This document shows positions 1-9,154 of a DNA stretch of 64,000 bases, piece by piece. The notes beneath the pieces were generated by a model that made no database searches, had not been told where the DNA came from, and was given only the letters and a program-made list of their open reading frames with translations. A program made the translations under genes and the position numbers. The DNA comes from Polyangia bacterium (GTDB lineage Bacteria > Myxococcota_A > Polyangia > Fen-1088), in the NCBI GenBank assembly GCA_036268875.1, contig DATATI010000095.1:1-64000 (forward strand). Direction: 5' to 3'. Position 1 is the stretch's first letter. Each line of letters starts with the position of its first letter.

Positions 1-906
<906 letters not shown>

Positions 907-1194
907 TTACTCGATCACCGCAAGGATGTCGTCCTCGCGCAAAATCAGATGCTCGGTGCCGTCGATCTTGATCTCATTGCCCGAGTATTTTGAAAACAGG
1001 ATCTTGTCGCCGGCCTTCACCTCAAGCTTGCGCAGCGAACCGTTGTCCTGAATCTTGCCGTTGCCCACGGCCACCACCAGCGCCTCCATCGGCTTTTCCT
1101 TGGCGGAGTCGGGGATGAAAAGACCGCCGGCGGTCTTGGTCTGTTCTTCGAGGCGCTTGACCAGAATTCGATCGTAAAGGGGTCGGATCTTCAT
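907..1194 (-). CDS. groS: GroES co-chaperonin
   Basis: This 95-residue protein is the expected length for the 10-kDa co-chaperonin that caps the GroEL ring in the cytoplasm. It starts [12 protein letters not shown]. It carries the mobile loop around residues 17-34 ([13 protein letters not shown]) that contacts GroEL, and it ends in the usual ILAVIE-type tail. An AAGGAGA ribosome site lies just upstream of the ATG at 1194. groEL follows 30 bases downstream and an fmdB-like gene lies 38 bases upstream, all on the minus strand. No CIRCE operator (TTAGCACTC and its inverted arm) is visible in front of it, so heat control by HrcA is not supported here. Confidence 0.97.
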   Translation of the reverse strand: MKIRPLYDRILVKRLEEQTKTAGGLFIPDSAKEKPMEALVVAVGNGKIQDNGSLRKLEVKAGDKILFSKYSGNEIKIDGTEHLILREDDILAVIE

Positions 1195-1232
1195 TGGCTG
1201 TTCTCCTTGTTAAACAAAAAGGAAGCCGGCGC

Positions 1233-1541
1233 CTACGCGGCGCTGGCCTCGGTCTTCTTGGCTTTGGTCGTGGTCTTGGTGGTGGAGGTCGACGTGCTGG
1301 CCGCTTCTTTTGAAGTGGAGTCCTTGCTCGCCCCCTGATCCTTGGCGCCGTTCGGCTTGGGCCCGGCGTAAAGGTCCGAGTACCAGCCGCCACCCTTCAA
1401 TTGAAAGGACGTCTGGCTGATCAGCTTTTCAACTTTCTTTGCCTTGCACTTCGGGCAGGTACGAATCGGCTTGTCGGACATCTTTTGCCACTCTTCGAAC
1501 TGGTGGCCGCAGGCAGCGCAGGCGTATTCATAGATGGGCAT
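1233..1541 (-). CDS. FmdB-family zinc-ribbon protein
   Basis: This small protein of about 102 residues starts MPIYEYAC. It has two CxxC pairs (Cys8/Cys11 and Cys29/Cys32) that should form a zinc ribbon, as in the FmdB putative regulatory family. A low-complexity Ser/Thr/Lys/Ala tail follows from about residue 65. A longer frame opens at 1568, but the ATG at 1541 is preferred. It has a GGAG ribosome site about 8 bases upstream, it begins the family's MPIYEY motif, and a likely promoter at 1567-1596 would start transcription inside the longer version. The molecular role of the family is not established. It lies 38 bases upstream of groES on the same strand and may share its transcript. Confidence 0.85.
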   Translation of the reverse strand: MPIYEYACAACGHQFEEWQKMSDKPIRTCPKCKAKKVEKLISQTSFQLKGGGWYSDLYAGPKPNGAKDQGASKDSTSKEAASTSTSTTKTTTKAKKTEASAA

Positions 1542-1566
1542 AACAGCTCCGTTCCGGTTGCGCGGC

Positions 1567-1596
1567 ATAGCTTAAGCGCCAAGCCTCCGCTGTCAA
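1567..1596 (-). promoter_or_regulatory. Probable sigma-70-type promoter for the fmdB-like gene
   Basis: On the minus strand a perfect TTGACA (1596-1591) stands 17-18 bases before a weak -10 (AAGCTA or AGCTAT, about 1573-1567). The expected start is near 1560, giving a leader of about 20 bases before the ATG at 1541. Confidence 0.45.
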
Positions 1597-1705
1597 GCGA
1601 CCTTCGAGAGTGCCAAATTTCCTGGTAATTGGTAATTAAAATAAATACTTAAGTCCATGTTTCCAAGCTGCCACCAAAGAAAAATGCCCACCCGAGCCGG
1701 CTGCC

Positions 1706-2101
1706 GTGGCTGATGCCGTTCACCCGCCGGGGTGGCCATCGCCTCGGGGCTACGCGCACGGGATGCTGGCCAGCGGCAAGCTGTTGGCAGTGGCCGGGCA
1801 GATTGGCGCTGACCAACACGGCCGATTGGTGTCGGACGAATTTCCGGATCAATTCGCGGCGGCACTCGCTAATGTGCTGGCCGTGGTGACAGCGGCTGGA
1901 GGCACGGCGCACGATATCGTGTCGATGACCGTGTTCGTGGTCGACAAGCAGCACTATCTGGATTCGCGCCCGGCGCTGGCCCAGCGCTGGCAAAAGCACC
2001 TCGGCCGCCACTATCCCGCGATGACGCTGGTTGAAGTGAAGGGACTGGTCGACGCCGGCGCCCAGGTCGAGATCCAGGCCCTTGCGGTGTTGGCTTCCTG
2101 A
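1706..2101 (+). CDS. RidA/YjgF-family protein lacking the catalytic arginine
   Basis: This 131-residue protein has the YjgF/RidA fold signatures, including VAGQIG near residue 29 and the C-terminal VEI-A-A segment. True RidA enamine/imine deaminases carry an arginine in a PARS-VEV motif (Arg105 in E. coli). Here the matching segment reads YPAMTLVEV, so the arginine is methionine. It is therefore unlikely to be a classic 2-aminoacrylate deaminase and fits one of the other Rid subfamilies. The start is GTG at 1706; no in-frame ATG lies upstream. Its stop overlaps the next ATG by one base (TGATG), so it should be translationally coupled to the enoyl-CoA hydratase gene. Confidence 0.85.
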   Translation: MADAVHPPGWPSPRGYAHGMLASGKLLAVAGQIGADQHGRLVSDEFPDQFAAALANVLAVVTAAGGTAHDIVSMTVFVVDKQHYLDSRPALAQRWQKHLGRHYPAMTLVEVKGLVDAGAQVEIQALAVLAS

Positions 2102-2898
2102 TGCCACCAACGACGTTCCTCTTTCAGCAGCGGCCGGGCGGCGTCGCTGTGCTGAGGTTGAACCGCCCCGCCCGCCTCAACGCGCTGACCTTCGACGTTT
2201 ACCGCGAGCTGCACGAGACCTTTCGCGCCCTGCAAGATCTGCCCGACGTTCGCGCGCTGGTGATCACCGGCGCCGGCAAAGGGTTCTGCTCGGGCGGAGA
2301 CATCAACGAGGTGGTCGAGAAGCTGACCCGGATGCCTTCGGTGGATCTGCTGCGGTTCACCCGTCTGACCGGCCAGGTCGTGCTGGCCATGCGCCAGCTG
2401 CGCACGCCGATCATCGCCGCCATCAATGGCGCCGCGGTGGGTGGCGGCGCGGTGATCGCGCTCGGGGCCGACATTCGTCTGGCGTCGGAGAGCGCCCGCA
2501 TCGGTTTCGTTTTCCCGCGCCTCGGCCTCTGCGGCGCGGACATGGGCGCGTCGTGGTTGTTGCCGCGGATCATCGGGGCCGGCCGCGCCGCCGAGCTTTT
2601 GCTCACCGGCGAGGTTCTGGACGCCTATGCCGCCGACAAGATCGGCCTCGTCAATCGCGTGGTACCCAGCGAACAACTGCAAGGCGAAGCCGAGGCACTG
2701 GCAGCGCGGCTGGCCGTCGGGCCGTCGCTGGCGCACGCCATGACCAAAGAAATGTTGAACCGCGAGGCCCACATGGATCTGGCATCCGCGATCGAAGCGG
2801 AGGCCCAGGCCCAGCAGATCTGCCTACAATCAAGGGATTTTCGCGAGGCTTACCAAGCGGTGGTCCGCCGCCGGCCACCCAAGTTCGAAGGCCGCTGA
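2101..2898 (+). CDS. Enoyl-CoA hydratase/isomerase family protein
   Basis: This 265-residue crotonase-fold protein starts MPPTTFLFQQRPGG. It shows the oxyanion-hole segments GFCSGGDINE (about residues 60-69) and GAAVGGGAVIALGAD (about 107-121). Of the two classic hydratase glutamates, the second is kept (AELLLTGE). The first is replaced in the FPRLGLCGADMG segment, where an aspartate (GADMG) may serve instead. That pattern is seen in crotonase members other than the standard beta-oxidation hydratase, so the substrate cannot be named. It is coupled to the Rid-like gene upstream. An acyl-CoA dehydrogenase lies 1.7 kb downstream, which suggests a fatty or aromatic acyl-CoA pathway. Confidence 0.88.
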   Translation: MPPTTFLFQQRPGGVAVLRLNRPARLNALTFDVYRELHETFRALQDLPDVRALVITGAGKGFCSGGDINEVVEKLTRMPSVDLLRFTRLTGQVVLAMRQLRTPIIAAINGAAVGGGAVIALGADIRLASESARIGFVFPRLGLCGADMGASWLLPRIIGAGRAAELLLTGEVLDAYAADKIGLVNRVVPSEQLQGEAEALAARLAVGPSLAHAMTKEMLNREAHMDLASAIEAEAQAQQICLQSRDFREAYQAVVRRRPPKFEGR

Positions 2899-2953
2899 CC
2901 GCCCGCGCGCCTCGCCCCTCAAGTGCGAGTGGCGAACCCACGATGTCGAGGGA

Positions 2954-4516
2954 GTGGACGAGCGTTTTCATCATGGCCGAAGCCGTGCCTTGATGTCGGT
3001 CGCGCTGGCTGCTGCCTGGACAACCCTGGCCGCAAGCTGCGTGGATCTGAGCGTGCCTCTCGACGACGCCAGTTCGGGCCAGCCGGGCACGGCAAATCCC
3101 GGGTCCGACGCCGGGTCGAGACCGCCAGTGGTCGACGCCTCGCGGGATCCCGATCCGATCGTCGAAGACCTGGCCACGCCGCCGCTCGCCGACGGCACGT
3201 CGTTGGCGGATGGTCTGGTGGCACACTGGCTGCTGGACGAAGACCAGGGTTCGCGCTTTGAAGACCTGGGCGCCGCTGGGCCCGGCTGGGCGCTGGAAGG
3301 CGCGTCGTGGATGACCGCCGATCTGCCCGCGCCGCTCGGCTCGGGGGACAAGAGCGCGCTGCGCTTTGACGGCGCCAACGCCTACGCCACGCTGGGCGTC
3401 CAAGGATTGCCGGCCAACGGCGAGCCGCGCACGATCTCTCTCTGGTTCAATCTGGCCAAGGACCCCACCATCCAGCAGGACTTCATCAGCCTCACCGACG
3501 GCGTGGGAACGGCGCTGAACCTCAGCGTTCGCAACGGCCTCTTGGTGGCGGCTGGTTGGGGCGGCGCCGTTCTGGTCAGCGTGACCTCGCCTGGCACGGG
3601 CGAGTGGCATCACCTGGCGTACAGCTTTGACAAGACGGCGAACCGCCTCTATCTCGACGGCGCGTTGATGGCCCTCGGGACAGCGGTCCCGCAAAAAGGT
3701 CCGGTGGCCGAGGGCTGGCTGGCCAGCTCTCGCGCCCGCACCGATTTCTTCGCTGGCAAGCTGGACGACATTCGCATCTACGATCGGGCACTGACGAACG
3801 GCGAGGTCAACGCTCTGGCCAATGGCGTCCCGGTCCCCGCGCCCAGCGGTCCGCGCGACGCCGCCGCCCAACCGCCCATCCGCAACCTGGTCGGCTACTG
3901 GAAGTTCGACGAGGCAGTGCCGAGCGGGAGCTTCGTCGATTCATCGGGCAACGGCCTCACCGCCAAAGGCGTGCACAACCCGCAACCGGCGGCCGGCGCG
4001 CCCCGCCTGGCGTTTCCGAACCCGCATAGTCTCAGCTTCAGCGGCAATCAATGCGCGATCGTCGACAACCCGGCGGCGCTGAATTTTGCCGGCCTCATCA
4101 CATTGACAGCCTGGGTGAACATCAGCACCCGCTCTGGCACGCAGACCATCATCGCCCACGGACCAGCCGACACCGAGACCGGACTGCGCCTGGACGGAAA
4201 CGCGTACGTCATCTACTCGGCGTCAGGGAACAACAGCCATCGGGCGACCTTTCCCATCCCCGCCGAAGACGTCGGCTCGTGGGTTCACCTGGCGGGCAGC
4301 TATGACGGGATGACCTGGAGGCTATACCGCAACGGCGATCAGGTGGGCGCCAGCAACGACAGCGTCGGGGCTCTCTTGGTGAATGGCAACTGGTCGATGG
4401 GCGGCAACGGGACCTGCAGCGATCGGTTTTATCGCGGCGGCATGGACGACGTCCGGATCTATCACGGCGATGTCAGCGCGGCTGACGTGGCGCGCATCGC
4501 CGCCGGCACAGATTAG
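2954..4516 (+). CDS. Lipoprotein with two LamG/concanavalin-like domains
   Basis: The predicted protein has 520 residues. A short basic N-terminus and hydrophobic stretch end in LAASC with Cys29, a likely lipidation site, so it should be anchored in the membrane or outer surface. An Asp/Pro/Ser-rich linker follows. Two LamG-type jelly-roll domains come next, at about residues 80-290 and 310-518. Each has the repeated cues of this fold: VAHWLLDE or VGYWKFDE at the start, WHHLAYS or WVHLAGSYDG in the middle, and DDIRIYDRAL or DDVRIYHGDV at the end. GTG 2954 is preferred over ATG 2993 because only the longer form keeps arginines before the hydrophobic segment, but its ribosome site is poor. The ligand is unknown; carbohydrate or cell-surface binding is likely. 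Confidence 0.82.
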   Translation: MDERFHHGRSRALMSVALAAAWTTLAASCVDLSVPLDDASSGQPGTANPGSDAGSRPPVVDASRDPDPIVEDLATPPLADGTSLADGLVAHWLLDEDQGSRFEDLGAAGPGWALEGASWMTADLPAPLGSGDKSALRFDGANAYATLGVQGLPANGEPRTISLWFNLAKDPTIQQDFISLTDGVGTALNLSVRNGLLVAAGWGGAVLVSVTSPGTGEWHHLAYSFDKTANRLYLDGALMALGTAVPQKGPVAEGWLASSRARTDFFAGKLDDIRIYDRALTNGEVNALANGVPVPAPSGPRDAAAQPPIRNLVGYWKFDEAVPSGSFVDSSGNGLTAKGVHNPQPAAGAPRLAFPNPHSLSFSGNQCAIVDNPAALNFAGLITLTAWVNISTRSGTQTIIAHGPADTETGLRLDGNAYVIYSASGNNSHRATFPIPAEDVGSWVHLAGSYDGMTWRLYRNGDQVGASNDSVGALLVNGNWSMGGNGTCSDRFYRGGMDDVRIYHGDVSAADVARIAAGTD

Positions 4517-4559
4517 CCGGCGCCAGGTTCGGCGCGGCGTTTGCGCTAAAGTGCGCGCC

Positions 4560-5693
4560 ATGCAGCCGTTCACCTTGCCCGCGCACGAAGCGCTGCGCGT
4601 CCAGGCCCGGGCCTTCGCCGACGCGCACGACGGCGCCGCCACGGCGGATCGGGCGCCGGCACTGGTGCGCGCGCTGGGCGATGCCAGCTTGCTGGCGGTG
4701 GGCCTGCCGTCGACCGAGGCGGCCGCGACCGCTGCGCTGGCGCTGGTCGTGCTGCGTGAGGAACTCGCGCGCGCTTCTGCGTTGGTGGATGCGCTCTTTG
4801 CCGTCCAGGCGCTGGTCGCGTTGCCGATCGCAGCGGCGGGCGACCCGGCGATGCGCGCGCGCTGGCTGCCGGCGCTGGCTTCCGGGGCGGCCGTCGGCGC
4901 CTTCGCCCTGACCGAGGTCGAGGCAGGATCGGATCTCGGCGCGCTCAGCACCACCGCTCGGCGCGACGGCCCTGGCGGGGGCTATCGCCTGGACGGCGAG
5001 AAGTGTTTGATCTCGAACGCCGGGATCGCTTCGGTCTACGTGGTCTTCGCCCGCACCGGCGGCCCGGACGATCGGCGGCCACTCTCGGCGTTCGTGGTGC
5101 CGGCGGAGGCACCTGGGTTGTCGACCACGCCGGTGGCGCTGGCGGTAGCGCACCCGATCGGAAACCTGCGCCTGGAAGGGGTGCGCCTCAGCGAATCGGC
5201 GCGCCTCGGTGCCGAAGGCGACGGCCTGCGGCTGGCGCTGGCCACGCTGACCCTGATGCGGCCGACAGTGGGAGCCGCGGCTTGCGGTTTGGCCCGCCGG
5301 GCGCTGGATGAGGCGTGCGCCTTCGTTCGTCGTCGCCGCACTTTCGGCCAGGCACTGGTCGAGCGCGATTCGGTGCAGATGGCCCTGGCGGACATGGCCA
5401 CGTCGCTGGACGCCGCGCGCCTGCTGGTTTATCGCGCCGCCTGGCTGCACGACGGCGGGGGCGCGCCCGGCAGCGACGAACGTTTTGCCGCCGAATCGTC
5501 GATGGCCAAGCTGTTCGCGACCGAAGCCGCACAGCAGATCGTCGACCGGGCCGTGCAGCTGCACGGCGGCCGGGGCGTCGTGCAAGGCGTGACCGTCGAA
5601 CGCCTGTACCGGGAAGTGCGGGCCCTGCGGATCTACGAAGGAACCAGCGAGATCCACAAGCTGATCATCGCCCGGGGCCTGCTGGGCCGCTGA
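4560..5693 (+). CDS. Acyl-CoA dehydrogenase
   Basis: This 377-residue flavoprotein has the standard acyl-CoA dehydrogenase layout: a helical N-terminal domain, a middle beta domain with FALTEVEAGSDL (about residues 117-128), and a C-terminal helical domain. The catalytic base is present in IYEGTSEIHK near the C-terminus, at the position of the MCAD glutamate, and RTFGQ is also present. It should oxidise an acyl-CoA to the trans-2-enoyl-CoA and pass electrons to ETF. The chain length of the substrate cannot be read from sequence. The ATG at 4560 follows the stop of the LamG lipoprotein by 43 bases. The 3' end overlaps the convergent trmL by 29 bases. Confidence 0.93.
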   Translation: MQPFTLPAHEALRVQARAFADAHDGAATADRAPALVRALGDASLLAVGLPSTEAAATAALALVVLREELARASALVDALFAVQALVALPIAAAGDPAMRARWLPALASGAAVGAFALTEVEAGSDLGALSTTARRDGPGGGYRLDGEKCLISNAGIASVYVVFARTGGPDDRRPLSAFVVPAEAPGLSTTPVALAVAHPIGNLRLEGVRLSESARLGAEGDGLRLALATLTLMRPTVGAAACGLARRALDEACAFVRRRRTFGQALVERDSVQMALADMATSLDAARLLVYRAAWLHDGGGAPGSDERFAAESSMAKLFATEAAQQIVDRAVQLHGGRGVVQGVTVERLYREVRALRIYEGTSEIHKLIIARGLLGR

Positions 5694-6159
5694 TCGCGGC
5701 GGCGTCCCATTGCCGTCGCACCTCGTAGGCCGCGAGGGCCACGCAGGTCGACAGGTTCAACGACCGCAGCGCCGGATCCTGCATCGGGATCTCAACCGTC
5801 TCGGAGGCGTGGCGGGCGAGAATCTCGTCGGGCAAGCCGACGCTTTCGCAGCCGAAGATCAGGACACACGGCCGTGGGTAAGCGACGCTCTGGAATTGGC
5901 GAGCGGTCCGCGGCCCGAAGAACGACGGCGCGCCCAGCCGCGGCAGGGCCGCTTCGAACGACGCCCAATCGAGCCACACCACTGGCTGCACGCGCGGCCA
6001 ATAGTCCAGCCCGGCGCGGCGCACCTGCTTGTCGTCCAGCGAAAATCCCAGCGGGCGGATCAAATGCAGCTGCGCGCCGGCAGCCAGGCAGGTGCGGCCG
6101 GCGTTGCCGGTGTTCCAGTGAATCTCTGGCGCCACCAGCGCCACGTGCAGATCGGCCAT
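5665..6159 (-). CDS. trmL: tRNA (cytidine/uridine-34-2'-O)-methyltransferase, TrmL type
   Basis: This 164-residue protein is a minimal SPOUT-class (SpoU) methyltransferase. It opens MADLHVALVAPEIHWNTGNA. It carries the three knot motifs: NTGNAGRT near residue 16, LIFGCESVGLP in the middle, and the SAM-binding SLNLSTCVALAAYE near the C-terminus. TrmL methylates the wobble ribose of leucine tRNAs. Its length matches the family. It is convergent with the acyl-CoA dehydrogenase gene, with a 29-base overlap, and divergent from the pseudouridine synthase gene 59 bases away. Confidence 0.92.
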   Translation of the reverse strand: MADLHVALVAPEIHWNTGNAGRTCLAAGAQLHLIRPLGFSLDDKQVRRAGLDYWPRVQPVVWLDWASFEAALPRLGAPSFFGPRTARQFQSVAYPRPCVLIFGCESVGLPDEILARHASETVEIPMQDPALRSLNLSTCVALAAYEVRRQWDAAAISGPAGPGR

Positions 6160-6218
6160 GCGCCGCCGACGCTAGCAGAACAAGACAGAGGCCACCGCGG
6201 TTTGGTAGACCACCGTCG

Positions 6219-6944
6219 ATGATCCGGTTGGATGCGCTTTTGGCGCGCAACCTTGGCTGTTCGAAGACGGCGGCGGCGGCGCTGCTGGCCGCCGGGCGGG
6301 TGCGCGACGACGGGGGGCAAATCCTGGCCGATCGCCGCCGCGGCATCGACGAGGCGACGCTGCCGTTTTCGGTGGCTGTCGACGACCAGCCGCGCGCGCT
6401 GGTGGCGGTGGCGCACGTGCTGCTGAACAAGCCGCTGGGCGTGGTGACGGCGCTGCGCGATCCGGTGCACCGCACGGCGTACCAGCTGCTGCGCGACGCC
6501 CCCTTGCACGGTGAGCTGCGGCCGGTCGGTCGCCTGGACCTCGACACCACCGGCCTTCTTTTGTGGACTACCGAAGGCGCGTGGGTTCAGCGCCTGACCC
6601 ATCCCAAGCGCCAGGTCCCGCGCACCTACCAGGCCGCCCTGGCCTGCCCGCATCAGCCATTGCCATCCGTGCTGGTGCTGGACGACGGCCACCAGCCACG
6701 GATCGAAAACCTGGCTGCCCTGCCAGCGTCCGATCGTCACCCGTCGCTGGTGGCGCCGCCCGAAAGCGCCGCCTTTGCGTCAATCACCGTCGTCGGCGGC
6801 GCCTATCACGAGGTGCGGCGTATCTTCGCCGCCCTGGGCAGCCACGTCCTGGGCTTGTGTCGGGTCGGTTTTGGCCGTCTGGCCTTGCCGACCGACCTGG
6901 AAATGGGCAGATTTCAGCCGGTCGACATTACAAAAGCGGTCTGA
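6219..6944 (+). CDS. rRNA pseudouridine synthase, RsuA/RluB/E/F family
   Basis: This 241-residue protein has an N-terminal S4 RNA-binding domain (about residues 1-60, MIRLDALLARNLGCSK) followed by the RsuA-type catalytic domain. The catalytic aspartate is in the family motif GRLDLDTTGLLLWT (about residues 107-120). A second conserved block, GAYHEVRRIFAALGSHV, lies near residue 196. It should isomerise a uridine in 16S or 23S rRNA; which one cannot be told. The ATG at 6219 is chosen because it begins the S4 domain. The frame stays open further upstream, but that part overlaps trmL and has no homology cues. Confidence 0.88.
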   Translation: MIRLDALLARNLGCSKTAAAALLAAGRVRDDGGQILADRRRGIDEATLPFSVAVDDQPRALVAVAHVLLNKPLGVVTALRDPVHRTAYQLLRDAPLHGELRPVGRLDLDTTGLLLWTTEGAWVQRLTHPKRQVPRTYQAALACPHQPLPSVLVLDDGHQPRIENLAALPASDRHPSLVAPPESAAFASITVVGGAYHEVRRIFAALGSHVLGLCRVGFGRLALPTDLEMGRFQPVDITKAV

Positions 6945-7008
6945 CACCGCGCCGCACTGCCTGGTTTTTTTTCGAGGTAAAACGGTCACTAGACGACGCC
7001 GGCCCGAT

Positions 7009-7023
7009 CAGCTAGCTTAGCTG
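7009..7023. repeat. Perfect inverted repeat upstream of pqqA
   Basis: CAGCTA (7009-7014), three bases, then TAGCTG (7018-7023). It lies 28 bases before the pqqA start, in the region where its promoter or leader should be. The 10-mer TCAGCTAGCT that includes it recurs at the end of pqqE (10298-10307). An operator role is possible but unproven. Confidence 0.4.
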
Positions 7024-7050
7024 GGTTCTGGTTCGCCAAGGAGGAACGAA

Positions 7051-7188
7051 ATGATCTGGGAAGCGCCTAAATTCGAAGAGATCAACATGAGCGCCGAAAT
7101 CGGCGGGTACCAGAGCGAGGGCGATGACCCCATCGGCGACCTGCCGCCGGTCGTCACCGCGACCGCGCGCAGCGAAGACAACCACTAG
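7051..7188 (+). CDS. pqqA: PqqA, precursor peptide of pyrroloquinoline quinone
   Basis: This 45-residue peptide (MIWEAPKFEEINMSAEIGGY...) lies directly before pqqB and has an excellent AAGGAGG ribosome site. It contains the obligatory E-x3-Y pair (Glu16 and Tyr20), the two side chains that PqqE cross-links and that become the PQQ skeleton. Typical PqqA peptides are about 22-29 residues. This one has an extra tail of about 25 residues after the tyrosine, rich in Asp, Pro and Thr. The gene is easily missed because of its size. The pqqABCDE order supports the call strongly. Confidence 0.93.
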   Translation: MIWEAPKFEEINMSAEIGGYQSEGDDPIGDLPPVVTATARSEDNH

Positions 7189-7194
7189 TTTCTC

Positions 7195-8136
7195 GTGCGG
7201 ATCCGCGTTCTCGGCTCTGCGGCCGGTGGCGGCTTCCCGCAGTGGAACTGCGGCTGTGAGAATTGCCAGGGCGTGCGCGCCGGCCGGCTGAAAGCCACCC
7301 CGCGCACGCAAGAAAGCATCGCCATCAGCGTCGGCGATGCCCCGGACGCTGACGATCGCTGGTTCCTGGTGAACGCTTCGCCAGAGATTCGCCAGCAGAT
7401 CGAGAGTTTCCCGGGCCTGTGGCCGCGCCAGCCCCGCCACTCGCCGATCGCCGGGATCATCCTGACCAACGGGGACATGGACCACTGCCTGGGTCTGTTG
7501 TCGTTGCGTGAGTCGCATCCGCTGACCATCTACGCCACCGAGTCGGTGCGGCGTGGTTTCACCGAGGGCAACGTTCTTTATAAAACCCTGGAACGATTTC
7601 CCGGTCAGATCACCTGGATGCCGCTGCGGCCCGGGGCCGAGCAGCCGCTGTTGATCGACGGCCAGCGATCGAGTGGTCTCAGCATCCGCGCGGTTCCCGC
7701 GCCCGGCAAGCGGCCGTTGCACCTGGAGGGCCCAGGCTCGCCGCCGCCAGTTCCGGAAGACAACATCGGGGTGGTGATTCGACCGGCGGGAGGACGCGGC
7801 GGGCTGGCCTATTTCGCCGCAGCGGCGGGTCGCTCGCCGGCGGTGGACGAGGCGGTGGGCGCCGCCGATTGCGTGTTCTTCGACGGCACGTTCTGGTCCA
7901 GCGACGAGCTGATTGCCGCGGGTCTGGGCACCCGGCGCGCCGAGGAGATGGCGCACTGGCCGGTGGGCGGCGAGCACGGCAGCCTGGCCTGGTTGTCGCG
8001 CGCCCCGGCCCGGCGCAAGATCTTGATCCACGTGAACAACACCAACCCGCTGCTGCGCGACGATGGAAGCGAACGCGCCGCCACCACCGCCGCCGGCGTC
8101 GAGCTGGCCTATGACGGCATGGAGCTGACGCTGTGA
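7195..8136 (+). CDS. pqqB: PqqB, metallo-beta-lactamase-fold PQQ biosynthesis protein
   Basis: This 313-residue protein opens with the PqqB signature MRIRVLGSAAGGGFPQWNC, followed by CENC. It keeps the metal-site-like segments NGDMDHCLGL and the later DGTFW. PqqB is thought to hydroxylate the tyrosine-derived part of the cross-linked PqqA dipeptide; that role is knowledge of the family. The start is GTG at 7195, six bases after the pqqA stop. Its stop overlaps the pqqC start as GTGA, a sign of translational coupling. Confidence 0.96.
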   Translation: MRIRVLGSAAGGGFPQWNCGCENCQGVRAGRLKATPRTQESIAISVGDAPDADDRWFLVNASPEIRQQIESFPGLWPRQPRHSPIAGIILTNGDMDHCLGLLSLRESHPLTIYATESVRRGFTEGNVLYKTLERFPGQITWMPLRPGAEQPLLIDGQRSSGLSIRAVPAPGKRPLHLEGPGSPPPVPEDNIGVVIRPAGGRGGLAYFAAAAGRSPAVDEAVGAADCVFFDGTFWSSDELIAAGLGTRRAEEMAHWPVGGEHGSLAWLSRAPARRKILIHVNNTNPLLRDDGSERAATTAAGVELAYDGMELTL

Positions 8137-8873
8137 GATGCGCCGCCGTCGGTTCATCGCTGCCGCTGCTGACGCCCGACGAATTGAGCTCCCGCCTGCG
8201 CTCGGAGGGCGCGAGCCGCTATCACGATCGCCACCCGGTTCACCAGCGCATGCACGCCGGCACGCTGACCCGGCGCGAGTTGCAGCTGTGGGTGCAAAAC
8301 CGATTCTATTACCAGACCCGCATCCCCATCAAAGACGCCCTGATTTTGTCCAAGTCGGAGGACCCGGCCTTTCGCCGCAGCTGGATCCACCGTATCACCG
8401 ACCACGACGGCGACAGCCCCGACTCGGGCGGCCTGGCGCTGTGGCTGCGGCTGGCGCAATCGGTGGGCCTGGATCGCGAGGCGGTGGCGGCGTGTCGGGA
8501 CGTGTTGCCGGGCGTGCGTTTCGCCTGCGACGGTTATGTACAGCTGGTGCGCGACAGCCCTCTCGTGGTGGCGGTCGCCTCGTCGCTGACCGAGTTCTTC
8601 GCCCCTGACCTGATGTCGAAGCGCATCGCCGCCTGGGAAAAACATTACCCCTGGGTGGACGCCGAGGGTCTGGCGTATTTTCGCAGCCGCGTTCCGCGTG
8701 CGCGCGCCGACGCCGACGAGGCCATCCGTTTCGTGGTGGCGAACGCGGATAACCGGGCGTTGCAAGAAGCTTGCGTGGGCGCGCTGATTCGCAAGACCGA
8801 GGTGCTGTGGCATCTGCTGGAGTGCGTGCAGCTGGCCAGCGGCGCCGAGGCGACGGCGGGGACCGGCGCATGA
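8133..8873 (+). CDS. pqqC: PqqC, pyrroloquinoline-quinone synthase
   Basis: This 246-residue cofactor-less oxidase catalyses the final ring closure and eight-electron oxidation to PQQ. It shows the family features YHDRHPVHQRMHAG near residue 30, WVQNRFYYQ near 50, and RITDHDGD near 87. The active-site-type LTEFFAP near 150 and YFRSR near 178 are also present. It starts with GTG at 8133, overlapping the pqqB stop by four bases. It ends in an ATGA overlap with pqqD. Length and order match the standard pqq operon. Confidence 0.96.
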   Translation: MRCAAVGSSLPLLTPDELSSRLRSEGASRYHDRHPVHQRMHAGTLTRRELQLWVQNRFYYQTRIPIKDALILSKSEDPAFRRSWIHRITDHDGDSPDSGGLALWLRLAQSVGLDREAVAACRDVLPGVRFACDGYVQLVRDSPLVVAVASSLTEFFAPDLMSKRIAAWEKHYPWVDAEGLAYFRSRVPRARADADEAIRFVVANADNRALQEACVGALIRKTEVLWHLLECVQLASGAEATAGTGA

Positions 8874-9154
8874 TCGTGGGCCCGGGCAGCCGGCCGCGGC
8901 TGGCGCCGCGGGCTCGCCTGCGGCTGGATCGTCAAACCGGGCAGACGGTGTTGCTGTATCCCGAGCGCGGACTGGTATTGAACACCATCGGGCAAGCGGT
9001 GCTGGAGCTGTGCGCCGCGGATCGCACCGTCGAGGACGTTGTAGCAGTGTTGGGCGAACGCTACGCCGCTGACCCGGCTCAGGTGCGCGCCGAGGTGCTG
9101 ACCTTCTTGCAGCAGCTGGCCGACCGCGGGCTGCTGGAGGAGCGGTCGCCCTGA
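8870..9154 (+). CDS. pqqD: PqqD, PqqA-binding chaperone
   Basis: This 94-residue protein has the RiPP-recognition-element fold that presents PqqA to the radical-SAM enzyme PqqE. Typical features are LAPRARLRLDRQTGQTVLLYPERG in its N-terminal half (here residues about 11-34), LNTIGQAVLELC, and the helix ending LADRGLLEE. The ATG at 8870 overlaps the pqqC stop (ATGA). Its own stop overlaps the proposed CTG start of pqqE (CTGA). Confidence 0.94.
   Translation: MIVGPGSRPRLAPRARLRLDRQTGQTVLLYPERGLVLNTIGQAVLELCAADRTVEDVVAVLGERYAADPAQVRAEVLTFLQQLADRGLLEERSP

Noticed and set aside
1608-1616. GAGTGCCAA, close to one arm of the CIRCE heat-shock operator
   Set aside because: The inverted partner arm nine bases away is missing, and the site is upstream of the fmdB-like gene and not of groES.
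6945-6980. Eight-T run after the pseudouridine synthase gene as a terminator
   Set aside because: The only stem nearby (GCGGT/ACCGC) is short, overlaps the stop codon and is about 18 bases from the T-run.
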